DNA of 64,000 nucleotides. It comes from Burkholderia sp. BCC0322 (GTDB lineage Bacteria > Pseudomonadota > Gammaproteobacteria > Burkholderiales > Burkholderiaceae). This document shows positions 52,579-60,768 of this stretch, one piece after another. Both the position numbers and the translations under genes were made by a program. The notes below the pieces were generated by a model, which did no database searches, was not told the origin of the DNA, and saw nothing but the letters and a program-made list of their open reading frames with translations. The stretch is from NCBI RefSeq assembly GCF_902833045.1, contig NZ_CADFDU010000005.1, positions 310,583 through 374,582 on the forward strand. The letters run 5' to 3'. Positions within the stretch are counted from its first letter, which is position 1. Every line of letters begins with the position of its first letter.

Positions 52579-52983
52579 TTAGGCTGGGCTGGCGCATGCG
52601 GCCAGACGTGCGCTCACGCCCGGAAGCTTGAACGCATCATAGGGCTGCTTGGGAACGTCCCATGTTGCGATCATCGCGGCAGTCGGCAGATAGTCGGGAT
52701 CGGCCGACGCGACCCCGGCCCACACGCCTTGAGACACCTGTCTGCCATGGAGATAAAAGTGCAGCTCACGGCCGGCGCGTTCGCAAATACACCTGATTCT
52801 CTCCGCCGATTGGCCCAATCCTCTAATCCGTGCGATTTGGTCGCGATCCAGCTCGAACATGGCACTCGTCACGCCGTCACAATCGCCAATGGCAATCATG
52901 TTGCTGTCATCAGTCAACGCCCACGTCGGATGCGGCGTGCCTAAGCGCAGCATGAAATAATCTGCAGATTCCGAACCAACCAT
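52579..52983 (-). CDS. Hypothetical protein, 134 aa
   Basis: Unrecognised 134-residue protein from ATG 52983, with GCAGGAG just upstream on the minus strand. 'DYFMLRLGTPHPTWALTDDSNMIAIGDCDGVTSAMFELDRDQIARIRGLGQ' looks like a soluble mixed fold; there is no signal or membrane segment. It is next to other orphan genes at 51.5-52.5 kb. Function unknown. Confidence 0.6.
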   Translation of the reverse strand: MVGSESADYFMLRLGTPHPTWALTDDSNMIAIGDCDGVTSAMFELDRDQIARIRGLGQSAERIRCICERAGRELHFYLHGRQVSQGVWAGVASADPDYLPTAAMIATWDVPKQPYDAFKLPGVSARLAACASPA

Positions 52984-53156
52984 ACTGTTTCTCCTGCAAA
53001 TATGTATCGCTCTACTAACTGAGGGTCAATAAAAACGAACGTTCATCCAATCCTGTTCTCGTCGCCGTACCGGGACGTACGAGTGGATGTGCCCCAGTGC
53101 CTTGCAATGGCCGGGCGCAACATCGAAGCGCCCTGCGCCCGCGGCTTCCGAAGCAC

Positions 53157-54395
53157 CTACACGCTTGCCTGACGCGTCACGGTTTCTGCAGTGAGACTGT
53201 CCGAACCGGACAGTCTCACTGCAACAGCCGCTGCCGCCGTGCTCCCGTAGACGTTGAGGGCGGTTCTCCCCATGTCGAAAAAGGCGTCGACGCCCAAAAG
53301 CAGCAGCACCGCATCGGCCGGCAACCCGATCGACGTCAGCACGATGGTGATGGCTACGATCGCCCCGGAGGGCACATTGGCTGCTCCGTCGATGGTGATG
53401 ATCGTCAAGATCAAAATCGTAATCACCAGCGGCCAGGACCAGGCAAGATGATATGCGTCGGCCAGATAGCCGACCGCAAGGGCCGTGTAGAGGACTGCGC
53501 CGTCGCGATTGAAAATATATGCGAGAGGCAAAATCGTGGACGCCACGCCGTAGGGAACGCCCAATTCAACCAGCTTCTTCAGGTGCAATGGATAGGTAAT
53601 TTCAGACGAACGCGTCGTGAAACCCAGGATCAGGGGTTCCTTCACCTTTCTGAAAACGGCGAGCGGCGACTGGCCGGCGACGCGAATGACGAGGGTGAGT
53701 ACAACCGCCAGAATTGCCATGCCGAGATAGGCCACGCCCAGAAGTTCGATAAGCGAGTGCACGCCGGTAAAACCCTTGGCCGACAGCAGCTGCGCGATCG
53801 CGGCGAAGATCGCGAGCGGCGACCATGCGATCACCCACTGGGTCATCTTGAACAGTCCCGACAGCAGCGCCTCGAAAACGGCAATCGCAGGCTCGGCCCG
53901 CTCCGGGGCAGCCGCCAATGCCGCACCGAAAATGACTCCGAACACGAGTACCGGGAGCGAGTTCCCAGCAGAGAGCGCGGCGACGATGTTTGCGGGGATC
54001 AAATCGACGAGAAATTTCGTCCAGTCGATGCTGGACGCGAGTGCTGCGGGCATCGACCCGGAGTGAATGACGCTCGCCCCGAGACCCGGTCGAAATGCAA
54101 AGTTGAGCAGCAGGCCGAGCGATGCCGCCAGGCCCGTCATGAGAACGAAGAAGCCGATACTGGATAGTGCGACCTTTCCAAGCCGCTCGCGAAGTCGGCC
54201 CGCACGAAAGACCCCGACCGTGACCGACAGGAAGATCAATGGCATGACGACCATCTTGATCGCGTGGCCGAACATGGTGCTTAGAAAGCCCAGCTTCGCG
54301 GCAAAGCCAGGGGCAAACACGCCGCAAGCGACGCCCAGGACAAGCCCGCCAAGCATTTGTATCGGGAGGGAAGGCCCCTTATTTTTCGTGTTCAT
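53157..54395 (-). CDS. Dicarboxylate/amino acid:cation symporter (DAACS family)
   Basis: 412-residue secondary transporter with about eight membrane helices. The Gly-rich N-terminus, 'GHAIKMVVMPLIFLSVTVGVF', hairpin HP1 'TTRSSEITYPLHLKKL' (usually TxSSxxTLP; here SSEITYP), and 'AYIFNRDGAVLY' plus 'SLGLPADAVLLLLGVDAFFDMGRTALNVYGS' (HP2 and TM8) identify the GltP/DctA-like family. The binding motifs suggest acidic substrates, for example dicarboxylates or glutamate. The start overlaps the GntR gene by 17 bases. A 15 bp perfect stem lies in the last codons (53188). Confidence 0.9.
   Translation of the reverse strand: MNTKNKGPSLPIQMLGGLVLGVACGVFAPGFAAKLGFLSTMFGHAIKMVVMPLIFLSVTVGVFRAGRLRERLGKVALSSIGFFVLMTGLAASLGLLLNFAFRPGLGASVIHSGSMPAALASSIDWTKFLVDLIPANIVAALSAGNSLPVLVFGVIFGAALAAAPERAEPAIAVFEALLSGLFKMTQWVIAWSPLAIFAAIAQLLSAKGFTGVHSLIELLGVAYLGMAILAVVLTLVIRVAGQSPLAVFRKVKEPLILGFTTRSSEITYPLHLKKLVELGVPYGVASTILPLAYIFNRDGAVLYTALAVGYLADAYHLAWSWPLVITILILTIITIDGAANVPSGAIVAITIVLTSIGLPADAVLLLLGVDAFFDMGRTALNVYGSTAAAAVAVRLSGSDSLTAETVTRQASV
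53188..53222. repeat. Perfect 15 bp inverted repeat within the transporter 3' end
   Basis: GCAGTGAGACTGTCC (53188-53202) and GGACAGTCTCACTGC (53208-53222) are exact complements around a 5-base loop. It lies in the last 25 codons of the symporter. Neither side has a T-run, so it is not a standard terminator. Confidence 0.8.
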
Positions 54396-55041
54396 GCCGC
54401 GCCTTTAGCAGTTTTATCCGAGCGGGAGTCCCGTCGACGATGTGATTCCACATGTGCTGACGTGCAAGCTCGCCGTTGTTCGCTTCGATTGCGTGAAAGA
54501 TGTGCAGGTGTTCGATCGTGCCGCGCCGAACGGTTTCGGCGTCACTCCGCGGGAGTTCGTTCAGGGCCAAGGTTTGAGCCCGCAACAGACCATACGCCGT
54601 TGAAATTCGCGCGTTCCTTGCGGCGGCAAACAACGCTTGATGAAACACCCAGCCGACGCGTTGCTCGAGCATGATGTCCGCGACGTCCTGGTCAATCAGC
54701 TGCTGCATTTTCTCAGCCGCCTCGCGAAGGTCCGCCGTTACGCCCGACCTGGCTGCAAGAAACGCGGCGGTGCTCTCGAGAGCCAGCCGCATTTCAAAGA
54801 TTTCGCGGAGATCGCTCGTCGTCGGCGATGCGACATAGGTCCCGCTCTTTTCGATCACGACGACCAGCCCCTCGGACTCGAGCAAATGCAATGCGCTGCG
54901 CACGGGCATGTGGCCGAAGCCAAGTTCGTCCGACAGGCCTCGATGGGATACTTTCTGCCCAGGCGCAAGGCGCCCGTCAAAAATCCTCGACCGGATCTCG
55001 TCGTAGGCAAGCTCTGCATCGGTCGACACTTTCGACGTCAT
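54379..55041 (-). CDS. GntR family transcriptional regulator (FadR/FCD subfamily)
   Basis: 220-residue GntR regulator. Winged HTH at about 10-75 ('LAYDEIRSRIFDGRLAPGQKVSHRGLSDELGFGHMPVRSALHLLESEGLV') followed by an all-helical FCD effector domain (about 80-215). It is cotranscribed with the symporter (17-base overlap) and precedes it, suggesting control of dicarboxylate or amino acid uptake. The effector is probably the transported acid. ATG 55041. Confidence 0.9.
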   Translation of the reverse strand: MTSKVSTDAELAYDEIRSRIFDGRLAPGQKVSHRGLSDELGFGHMPVRSALHLLESEGLVVVIEKSGTYVASPTTSDLREIFEMRLALESTAAFLAARSGVTADLREAAEKMQQLIDQDVADIMLEQRVGWVFHQALFAAARNARISTAYGLLRAQTLALNELPRSDAETVRRGTIEHLHIFHAIEANNGELARQHMWNHIVDGTPARIKLLKARHEHEK

Positions 55042-55092
55042 CTGTGATCGCAGTTATCGTATGATTAGAAAAGAGATGGCTGATAGGAAATT

Positions 55093-55138
55093 ACCCTTAC
55101 TGGTTGCGCCCGGCAACTGCTATTTTTGCCAGTAGGGT
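55093..55138. promoter_or_regulatory. Candidate GntR operator
   Basis: ACCCTTACTGG (55093-55103) pairs with CCAGTAGGGT (55129-55138), one base inserted, in the gap between the divergent GntR operon and the GNAT gene at 55192. A likely GntR or promoter element. Confidence 0.45.
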
Positions 55139-55191
55139 TGCCGAAAGAGAACCTGAAGAAAATCAGCGTGACGAAAGGGGCGGATAATTAA

Positions 55192-55656
55192 ATGATTTCA
55201 CAAGATGTGCGCTTTACCATCTGCGCCGTTCGTGCGGAAGAAACTTATCCCCTGAGGGCCGCCATCTTGATGGCCGGAGATGAGGAGGGGAGCGCCCTAC
55301 ACGGAGACCTCGCCCCAACGACAAAGCACTTTGCCGTTCGTAATGACGGCGGCATTGTTGCGGTGGCGTCAGTATGTAAGGAAGGACAATCCGGCATTTT
55401 GAACTCTGAAGCCTGGCGCCTTCGCGGCATGGCCGTCCATCCATCGGTACGCGGTCTGGGATTCGGACGCCTTCTGGTCAATCTGGCCATTCGCCATGTC
55501 CGCGAACAGCATGGATTGCTGCTCTGGTGTACGGCGCGCGAATCGGCATACCCATTTTACGAAATGCTCGGCTTTAATCGCGATCCGGTACCGGTTTCAA
55601 TGCCTGGTCGCGACGACATGAAATTTTATCTAATGCAGTTCCAGGTCGAGTGCTGA
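55192..55656 (+). CDS. GNAT family N-acetyltransferase
   Basis: 154-residue acetyltransferase. Core motif 'LRGMAVHPSVRGLGFGRLLVNLAIRHVRE' (R-G-L-G-F-G, about 89-94) followed by 'LLWCTARESAYPFYEMLGFNRDP' (motif B). ATG 55192; the upstream sequence is AT-rich. Divergent from the GntR operon. Substrate unknown; the size suits amino acid or antibiotic acetylation. Confidence 0.87.
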   Translation: MISQDVRFTICAVRAEETYPLRAAILMAGDEEGSALHGDLAPTTKHFAVRNDGGIVAVASVCKEGQSGILNSEAWRLRGMAVHPSVRGLGFGRLLVNLAIRHVREQHGLLLWCTARESAYPFYEMLGFNRDPVPVSMPGRDDMKFYLMQFQVEC

Positions 55657-55719
55657 TTTTCGTCTGCTCCTGACGTCGACAACCTGACGCTGTCTGACTG
55701 GTCTGTTTCAGCTTGCAGT

Positions 55720-55818
55720 GTGATTCAGGCCAAGTGGCTCAATGAGCATCCGCGAAAGACACTAAACATCGATACACCAGCTGAGCGATTTCATCAATTC
55801 GTTGCATCGACGGGTCGA
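55720..55818 (+). pseudogene. IS30-family transposase C-terminal fragment
   Basis: The frame reads 'WLNEHPRKTLNIDTPAERFHQFVAST', which matches the C-terminal conserved block of IS30 transposases (LNxRPRKTLxxxTPAE). The rest of the transposase is absent. It lies between the GNAT and the MBL genes and marks an old insertion. Confidence 0.55.
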
Positions 55819-55910
55819 ATCCGCACTCAAAAAACGTCACTCGATTTGAACGGGCGACCGACGGTTATTGGCGTTGGACGGTGGCGTCGCACGTCTGGAT
55901 ACGTGTGGCT

Positions 55911-56756
55911 TCATGCTTCATGCTCGTAAATCAACTCGTATCCGCGACTCGTGCGCTTGATCCGCGCGAACCCGAGTTCCCCCAGATGCATGCCGGCGAT
56001 CACGAGCCCGTCCGAGCTGACCTGATCGAGAAGCCGTAATCGTGTGCCTGCTGCCAGCGATGCATCGTGATCGAAGGCAATCGATACGTCCGGCCGCCGG
56101 ATCTGGATATGCGGAAAATGAACCACATCGCCCCACACCAGAAGCCCTTGATCGCGGGATTCAAGAACATATCCGGTGTGTCCATCGGTGTGTCCCGGCA
56201 GCGGCAGCGCACCGATGCCGGGGAGCACGTGTCCGTCTTCGAACGTGCGAAGCCTGTCGTCATAGGCATCGAACACCTGACGCGCCTTCGCAAAGTTGCC
56301 GCGAGCCCGCTCGCTGGCGCGACCGAGGTTTCCATCGTCCTGCCAGAACCTGACCTCGCGCTGATGCACAACCAGCTCCGCGTTCGGAAACGCGACCTGG
56401 CCCGCGCCGTTCACCAGCCCCCCGACATGATCGGGATGGGCGTGGGTAAGCAGGATGGTGTCGATCGCAGCGGGTTCGATACCGGCAAGCGCCAGGTTCG
56501 TCCGGAGTCGGCCGCCCCATTGCTTGAACCCGCCCGCCCCGCCATCGATGAGCACGGTGCGGCCCGCTCCGCGTACGACATAGCAATTGATATGCACCGC
56601 CGCCGGCTCCCTCTGTCCCGCGTCCCGCTGCATGCTCGACGCCTCGTCCGAATCGATATTCGACAGAAAGTCGAGACTGGCCGTGAGATATCCATCGCTG
56701 ATGGCGGTAATCGTGAAATCCCCGACTTGCTGGCTCGGAAAGGTAAGGGTGGACAT
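55911..56756 (-). CDS. MBL-fold metallo-hydrolase
   Basis: 281-residue metallo-beta-lactamase-fold hydrolase. Metal ligands: His105, His107, Asp109 and His110 ('THAHPDH'), His189 ('LPGHTDGH'), and Asp210 ('WGDVVH'). The length and these motifs fit AHL-lactonase-like (AiiA/AttM) or other quorum-quenching or Zn-hydrolase enzymes. No signal peptide; cytosolic. Last gene of the operon with the tautomerase and 57108-57650 genes. Substrate is unknown. Confidence 0.88.
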   Translation of the reverse strand: MSTLTFPSQQVGDFTITAISDGYLTASLDFLSNIDSDEASSMQRDAGQREPAAVHINCYVVRGAGRTVLIDGGAGGFKQWGGRLRTNLALAGIEPAAIDTILLTHAHPDHVGGLVNGAGQVAFPNAELVVHQREVRFWQDDGNLGRASERARGNFAKARQVFDAYDDRLRTFEDGHVLPGIGALPLPGHTDGHTGYVLESRDQGLLVWGDVVHFPHIQIRRPDVSIAFDHDASLAAGTRLRLLDQVSSDGLVIAGMHLGELGFARIKRTSRGYELIYEHEA

Positions 56757-56774
56757 TGTGTTGCTCCGAATCGG

Positions 56775-57101
56775 CTAATTGCGGGCGTGAATGTTCGACG
56801 CGGTGTAACCAAAACACCGAATGCGCGCCGTGAGGCCGGTGCGGCGAGCGATCGCCTGATCCAGCGCTTCCATGAACCGTTCCATGACCGCTGGTGTGCG
56901 AGATGTCCCGACGCGATACCGGATGTCTGCGAAGACGGGGTGTCCATGCCCGTGGCGAACCGCCAGAAAAATGACATGGACGTTCTTGAGTTCCGCCTCG
57001 AGCACATGCGTACAGAGCTCGACGCAGTCGCGCGACAGCTCGGCAAGATTTTCATCAGCCGGCATCCGCTTCGCATCGATCGAGAAAGTGACGTTCGGCA
57101 T
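56775..57101 (-). CDS. Tautomerase-family protein (4-oxalocrotonate tautomerase-like)
   Basis: 108-residue protein. The mature N-terminal Pro2 ('MPNVTFSID'), the catalytic general base of this superfamily, is in place. The remaining sequence ('RYRVGTSRTPAVMERFMEALDQAIARRTGLTARIRCFGYTASN') fits a tautomerase of the larger 'MIF/CHMI-like' size. It lies between the MBL gene and the 180-residue gene with gaps of 18 and 6 bases, hence the same operon. Substrate unknown. Confidence 0.8.
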   Translation of the reverse strand: MPNVTFSIDAKRMPADENLAELSRDCVELCTHVLEAELKNVHVIFLAVRHGHGHPVFADIRYRVGTSRTPAVMERFMEALDQAIARRTGLTARIRCFGYTASNIHARN

Positions 57102-57107
57102 CGTGGT

Positions 57108-57650
57108 CTACTCGTGCGCGGTCGAAAGGGAGCGTGTGCTCGTCAACTGCTCCGTCATCGGCGCGTAAAGGTGAACGCCTTCGGGGCGCGGCTCGACGAG
57201 CAGTGCACTATGCGGCGGCACGACGGCGAGCCAACGTCGCTCGGGAAACTTCTCCAGCGCAACGGCCTGCATGGCCAGCGGTTCGAGGCCCGACCGAATC
57301 AACGGAGCGGGGCCGTCGGCACTCAGTGCGAGGTGTTCCCCTTCCTTTACCGCCGGCGCGAAGCCGATATCCCCATAGAGATTCCGATGCCAGTCGGTGA
57401 TGTGGTGTTGCCACTTCGCGAAATTGCCGCCGCCTTTCCGCCGATATTCGTCGCCGGTCAGGACATCGAGGCCGTCGATCGTGTGGATCGCCAGATAGAC
57501 AGGGCAACCGCCCGTGATCGCCTGGAACCGCTGCGACGTGTGAAACCCCGTCACCGAGATCAGGGCGGGCAGCTTTTCATGCGTGTAGAAGTCGTTCCAT
57601 TCGGCTTCGCTGGCGCGGTCGGCGAAGCTGCATTCCACGGTGTAGATCAT
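57108..57650 (-). CDS. Dimeric alpha/beta-barrel-like protein of unknown function
   Basis: 180-residue protein, first gene of the operon with the tautomerase and MBL hydrolase. 'MIYTVECSFADRASEAEWNDFYTHEKLPALISVTGFHTSQRFQAITGGCPVYLAIHTI' has the ferredoxin-like strand-helix pattern of dimeric alpha/beta barrel (EthD/ABM-like) proteins. Such proteins bind or isomerise small aromatic intermediates. No certain family name. ATG 57650 was chosen. Confidence 0.7.
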   Translation of the reverse strand: MIYTVECSFADRASEAEWNDFYTHEKLPALISVTGFHTSQRFQAITGGCPVYLAIHTIDGLDVLTGDEYRRKGGGNFAKWQHHITDWHRNLYGDIGFAPAVKEGEHLALSADGPAPLIRSGLEPLAMQAVALEKFPERRWLAVVPPHSALLVEPRPEGVHLYAPMTEQLTSTRSLSTAHE

Positions 57651-57702
57651 GGGATTGTCCTTTGGGCAGGATGCACATCGATCTGAGCACGTCGGATGTT
57701 CA

Positions 57703-57738
57703 GTGCGGTAACGTAATGCTAAGCTCGCAATTCCGCAC
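57703..57738. promoter_or_regulatory. Candidate LysR operator for the divergent MBL operon
   Basis: GTGCGG (57703-57708) and CCGCAC (57733-57738) form an inverted repeat in the 166-base region between the minus-strand operon and the LysR gene. Weak evidence from position and shape. Confidence 0.35.
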
Positions 57739-57816
57739 CATAAAACGAAATAAAGTCAGCCTTCAGTGATATTTGCTCAAGCTGATGGCGAACGCACCCT
57801 GACCGACACGACGCCC

Positions 57817-58722
57817 ATGTCCCGCAAGATTCCAAGCAATTCCGCGCTCCAGGCGTTTGAAGCCGCGGCCCGACACGGCAGCTTTGCCCGAGCCGCCGAG
57901 GAACTGGCGCGGACCGAGGGCGCCGTCAGCCGTCAGATCGGCCGGCTGGAGGCGTTCCTGGGCGTGACCCTGTTCGAGCGGATCGGCAATCGGGTACGGC
58001 TTGCGCCGAACGGCGCGCGCTATGCGGTGCAGGTTCGCGAGATTCTGGATCGGCTCGAACGGGACAGCCTGTACCTGATGGGGCAGCCGATCGAAGGCGC
58101 GAGTATCGATATCGCCGCCATTCCAACCTTTGCCACCCGCTGGCTGATCCCCCGGCTGAAACACTTTCAGGACCGGCATCCGAACATCACCGTGCATATT
58201 GCCGAGCGGATGGAACCGTTCCTGCTGGCCGGGAGCGGTTTCGACGCGGCGCTTCATTTCGAGCATCCGGCATGGGCGGGGATGCATCTGCATCCGCTGC
58301 TGGAGGAAGTGCTGGTGCCCGTCTGCAGTCCGGCGCTACTCGCCGGCGCCGGGGCGAGCCCGTCGCTGGATGCATTGCCACGTCTTCACCGGCGGCAAAA
58401 CCCGGACGCGTGGCAGGCCTATGCACAAGAGTCCGGCATCGTGCTGACCAATTCCGCGGTCGGCGCGCGTTACGACCTTCATTCGATGTTGATCGAAGCG
58501 GCGCTGGCCGGCCTGGGTGTCGCGCTGGTGCCGCGCCTTTACATCGACGCGGAGCTGGAGCAGGGCCGTTTGGTCGCACCGTGGCCGGTGGGCACGGCGG
58601 TGACGAAAAACTTCTGCCTCGTGCTGCCCGAGCCGATCGAACTGGCCGACGGGCCGTTGCAGGCGTTCGCGACCTGGATCCTGAATGAAGCGCGGGCATC
58701 GGCGCCACACGGTCGCGACTGA
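57817..58722 (+). CDS. LysR family transcriptional regulator (GcvA-like)
   Basis: 301-residue regulator. HTH 'NSALQAFEAAARHGSFARAAEELARTEGAVSRQIGRLEAFLGVTLFER' is typical of GcvA/AmpR-type LysR proteins, and the effector domain follows (about 95-295). ATG 57817 is preferred to GTG 57766. Divergent from the MBL-tautomerase operon, its likely target. Confidence 0.9.
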   Translation: MSRKIPSNSALQAFEAAARHGSFARAAEELARTEGAVSRQIGRLEAFLGVTLFERIGNRVRLAPNGARYAVQVREILDRLERDSLYLMGQPIEGASIDIAAIPTFATRWLIPRLKHFQDRHPNITVHIAERMEPFLLAGSGFDAALHFEHPAWAGMHLHPLLEEVLVPVCSPALLAGAGASPSLDALPRLHRRQNPDAWQAYAQESGIVLTNSAVGARYDLHSMLIEAALAGLGVALVPRLYIDAELEQGRLVAPWPVGTAVTKNFCLVLPEPIELADGPLQAFATWILNEARASAPHGRD

Positions 58723-58830
58723 CGCTCGTCGCCAAACCGTTACCGCTGCAAGCGGCCTCGTCAGGCTGATGCGCCGGGCGCGGCTTGCGCTCGGGTACAC
58801 TCGTGATCCCGTCACGCACGCGGCACCAGC

Positions 58831-59634
58831 ATGGACAGTCAGCTTTGGATCATCTGCGGGCTTACCTTCGTCATCCATGTGATCGCGACACTGGCGTATG
58901 CGGTGCGCATTGCCGGCGTTCGCACGCGTCGCATTGCGTTGTCGTTTTCGTTGTTCGGGATCATCGCGCTGGTGTCGCGAACGGCCAATTCCTTTCAGGG
59001 GCCGTTCATCGCGAAACGGGTTGAAATGGACATCGCGCACCGGATGGGGAGCGGGTTGCTGGCCGACTTCCGGTGGTTCCTGCTCGCCGCCACCGCGGCG
59101 ACCATCGCCGGGTCGTTCCTGATCCCGACGTTCCAGCGTTATTTCAGTCGCGCTGTCGAACACTTCCAGGTGAACCGCTCGATTCCCCGCCTGCTGCTGC
59201 ACGCGTGCAGTCGTGCGGGTATCAACTATCTCCGCGTCGGCGCACGACTGCCGTCCAGCCAGAACGTCACGCAGCTGACCGCGAACGTCGGCGTGTCGTG
59301 GGGCGTCATTGCGCTGAACGTGGCCGCGATGGCGATCTGGACGGTCGGCGTGTTCGCGTCGCTGTATGCGGGCTATCTGAAGCCCGAACTGCGAGTGACC
59401 TGCGCGAACCTGTCGTCCGTCATCAACGGATTCGCGACCGTCGTGCTGGCGGTCGTCATCGACCCGCAGGTTTCCGTCATGACCGACGACGTCATCGAAG
59501 GGCGGATATCGGAGAACAACTTTCGGCGCGCCATCACGACACTCGCGCTCGCGCGCGTGCTCGGCACGGTGTGCGCGCAGGCGGTGCTCGTGCCGGCCGC
59601 GCTCGTCATCGTGCGCGTCGCCGAGCTGATCTAG
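58831..59634 (+). CDS. Amj-like lipid II flippase family protein (DUF2837)
   Basis: 267-residue membrane protein with about six helices. 'LWIICGLTFVIHVIATLAYAVRIAGVRTRRIALSFSLFGIIALVSRTANSFQGPF' and 'LYAGYLKPELRVTCANLSSVINGFATVVLAVVIDPQVSVMTDD' are features of the Amj (YdaH) family, known in Bacillus as an alternative to MurJ for lipid II flipping. Its job in a Gram-negative cell with MurJ is unclear. It starts at ATG 58831 and may be cotranscribed with 59676. Confidence 0.8.
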   Translation: MDSQLWIICGLTFVIHVIATLAYAVRIAGVRTRRIALSFSLFGIIALVSRTANSFQGPFIAKRVEMDIAHRMGSGLLADFRWFLLAATAATIAGSFLIPTFQRYFSRAVEHFQVNRSIPRLLLHACSRAGINYLRVGARLPSSQNVTQLTANVGVSWGVIALNVAAMAIWTVGVFASLYAGYLKPELRVTCANLSSVINGFATVVLAVVIDPQVSVMTDDVIEGRISENNFRRAITTLALARVLGTVCAQAVLVPAALVIVRVAELI

Positions 59635-59675
59635 CGCGGCAACCGGGCAACCGGCAATCTCACCGGACCATCGCC

Positions 59676-60188
59676 ATGAAACCCGTCGCTGTCGTATTGC
59701 ACGGCCCGACCAGTGCAGGGAAGAGCAGTCTGGCGCGGGCACTCCAGCAAAGTTCGGTCGTGCCGACGTTTCACGTGTCGCTCGACGCGTTCGTCGAAAT
59801 GTCGCGCCGGCGTGACATGCGATCCGACGAAGAACGGAATCAGGCGCTGAGACTTCACCTGCTCAACCTGCAGTCGACGCTCGCGCGGATCGCCGCGAGC
59901 CATTTCGAGATCGTGCTGGACCTCGTGCTTCGGGATCTGTCCGCGCTCGACGCGTGCATCGCCGCGCTGTCGCCGCGACCGACCTTCGTGATCGGCGTGA
60001 CGTGCCCGCTGGATATCCTCGAGCAGCGCGAACGCGCGAGACCGGATCGAGCCGAAGGCATGGCTCGTTCGCAGTTCGGGCATCCGGCGTATTCACGTCC
60101 CTACTCGCTGCGCATCGACACATCGACCTGCACGCCGGAGGAAGGCGCGCGCCGCATACGTGCGCACGTCGACGCGCAGCGCGAATGA
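59676..60188 (+). CDS. Chloramphenicol phosphotransferase-like P-loop kinase
   Basis: 170-residue kinase-like protein. Walker A 'GPTSAGKSS' (10-18) at the N-terminus, 'FHVSLDAFVEM' (about 32-42) and 'LDLVLRD' follow the CPT (chloramphenicol 3-O-phosphotransferase) fold. The substrate is not evident and may be an antibiotic or a nucleoside-like molecule. The ATG is 42 bases after the flippase stop, so cotranscription is likely. Confidence 0.75.
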   Translation: MKPVAVVLHGPTSAGKSSLARALQQSSVVPTFHVSLDAFVEMSRRRDMRSDEERNQALRLHLLNLQSTLARIAASHFEIVLDLVLRDLSALDACIAALSPRPTFVIGVTCPLDILEQRERARPDRAEGMARSQFGHPAYSRPYSLRIDTSTCTPEEGARRIRAHVDAQRE

Positions 60189-60768
60189 TCGTCACCGGAT
60201 GGCGTCCGGACAGCCAGTCGACCTTCTCCTTTAAACTCGCCGGCAATGAAGCGCGTCGGCCACACGGATTATGTCGTTGGCGCGCGACAAATGGCATTGT
60301 GCCGACACGCGGGGGATTCTCGATGAAACCGATTCCGGTGTTTTTATGCCGATCGCCATTCATTCACGCGTCAAACGGATTGCCGTGTTGACGGTGCGGC
60401 CAGGGCGGCTCTGGCGGGTGAACGGGCGTTGCCGCCCCTTCGTGTCCAGGCAGGGGATTCATGGATTGAATGCGCATCGATTCAAAATATAAATTTCGGA
60501 AAGACCCTGGCACGGGATATGCTCGGCGGGCCTTATCCGGTCGGAACACATGCCGGATATTCGTCAGCGTAATCAGGCAAGCGCATGACCCGGTTTGCTC
60601 CGACAAGACGATCGATTAGAGGGTCGATTAGAGGATCGAACGTTTGTGAAATCCGCGCGGGAGTGCCAAGCTGCGCGCGGAGCAAAGTCGTACGCGGATT
60701 GATTGAGTTGGGTGACTTGAAACGCAGGCCGTAATTCCTTGCGACGGCCACTACTGACAGTTCAGGAT
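60189..60768. other. Intergenic region before pntA
   Basis: 580 bases with no supported gene. Frames are short and mutually overlapping. The AT-richer part after 60470 (tcaaaatataaatttcgg) probably carries the pntA promoter. A GATTAGAGG repeat occurs near 60615-60633. Confidence 0.4.

Noticed and set aside
53188-53222. Rho-independent terminator of the symporter gene
   Set aside because: The stem lies within the coding sequence and no T-run follows on either strand.
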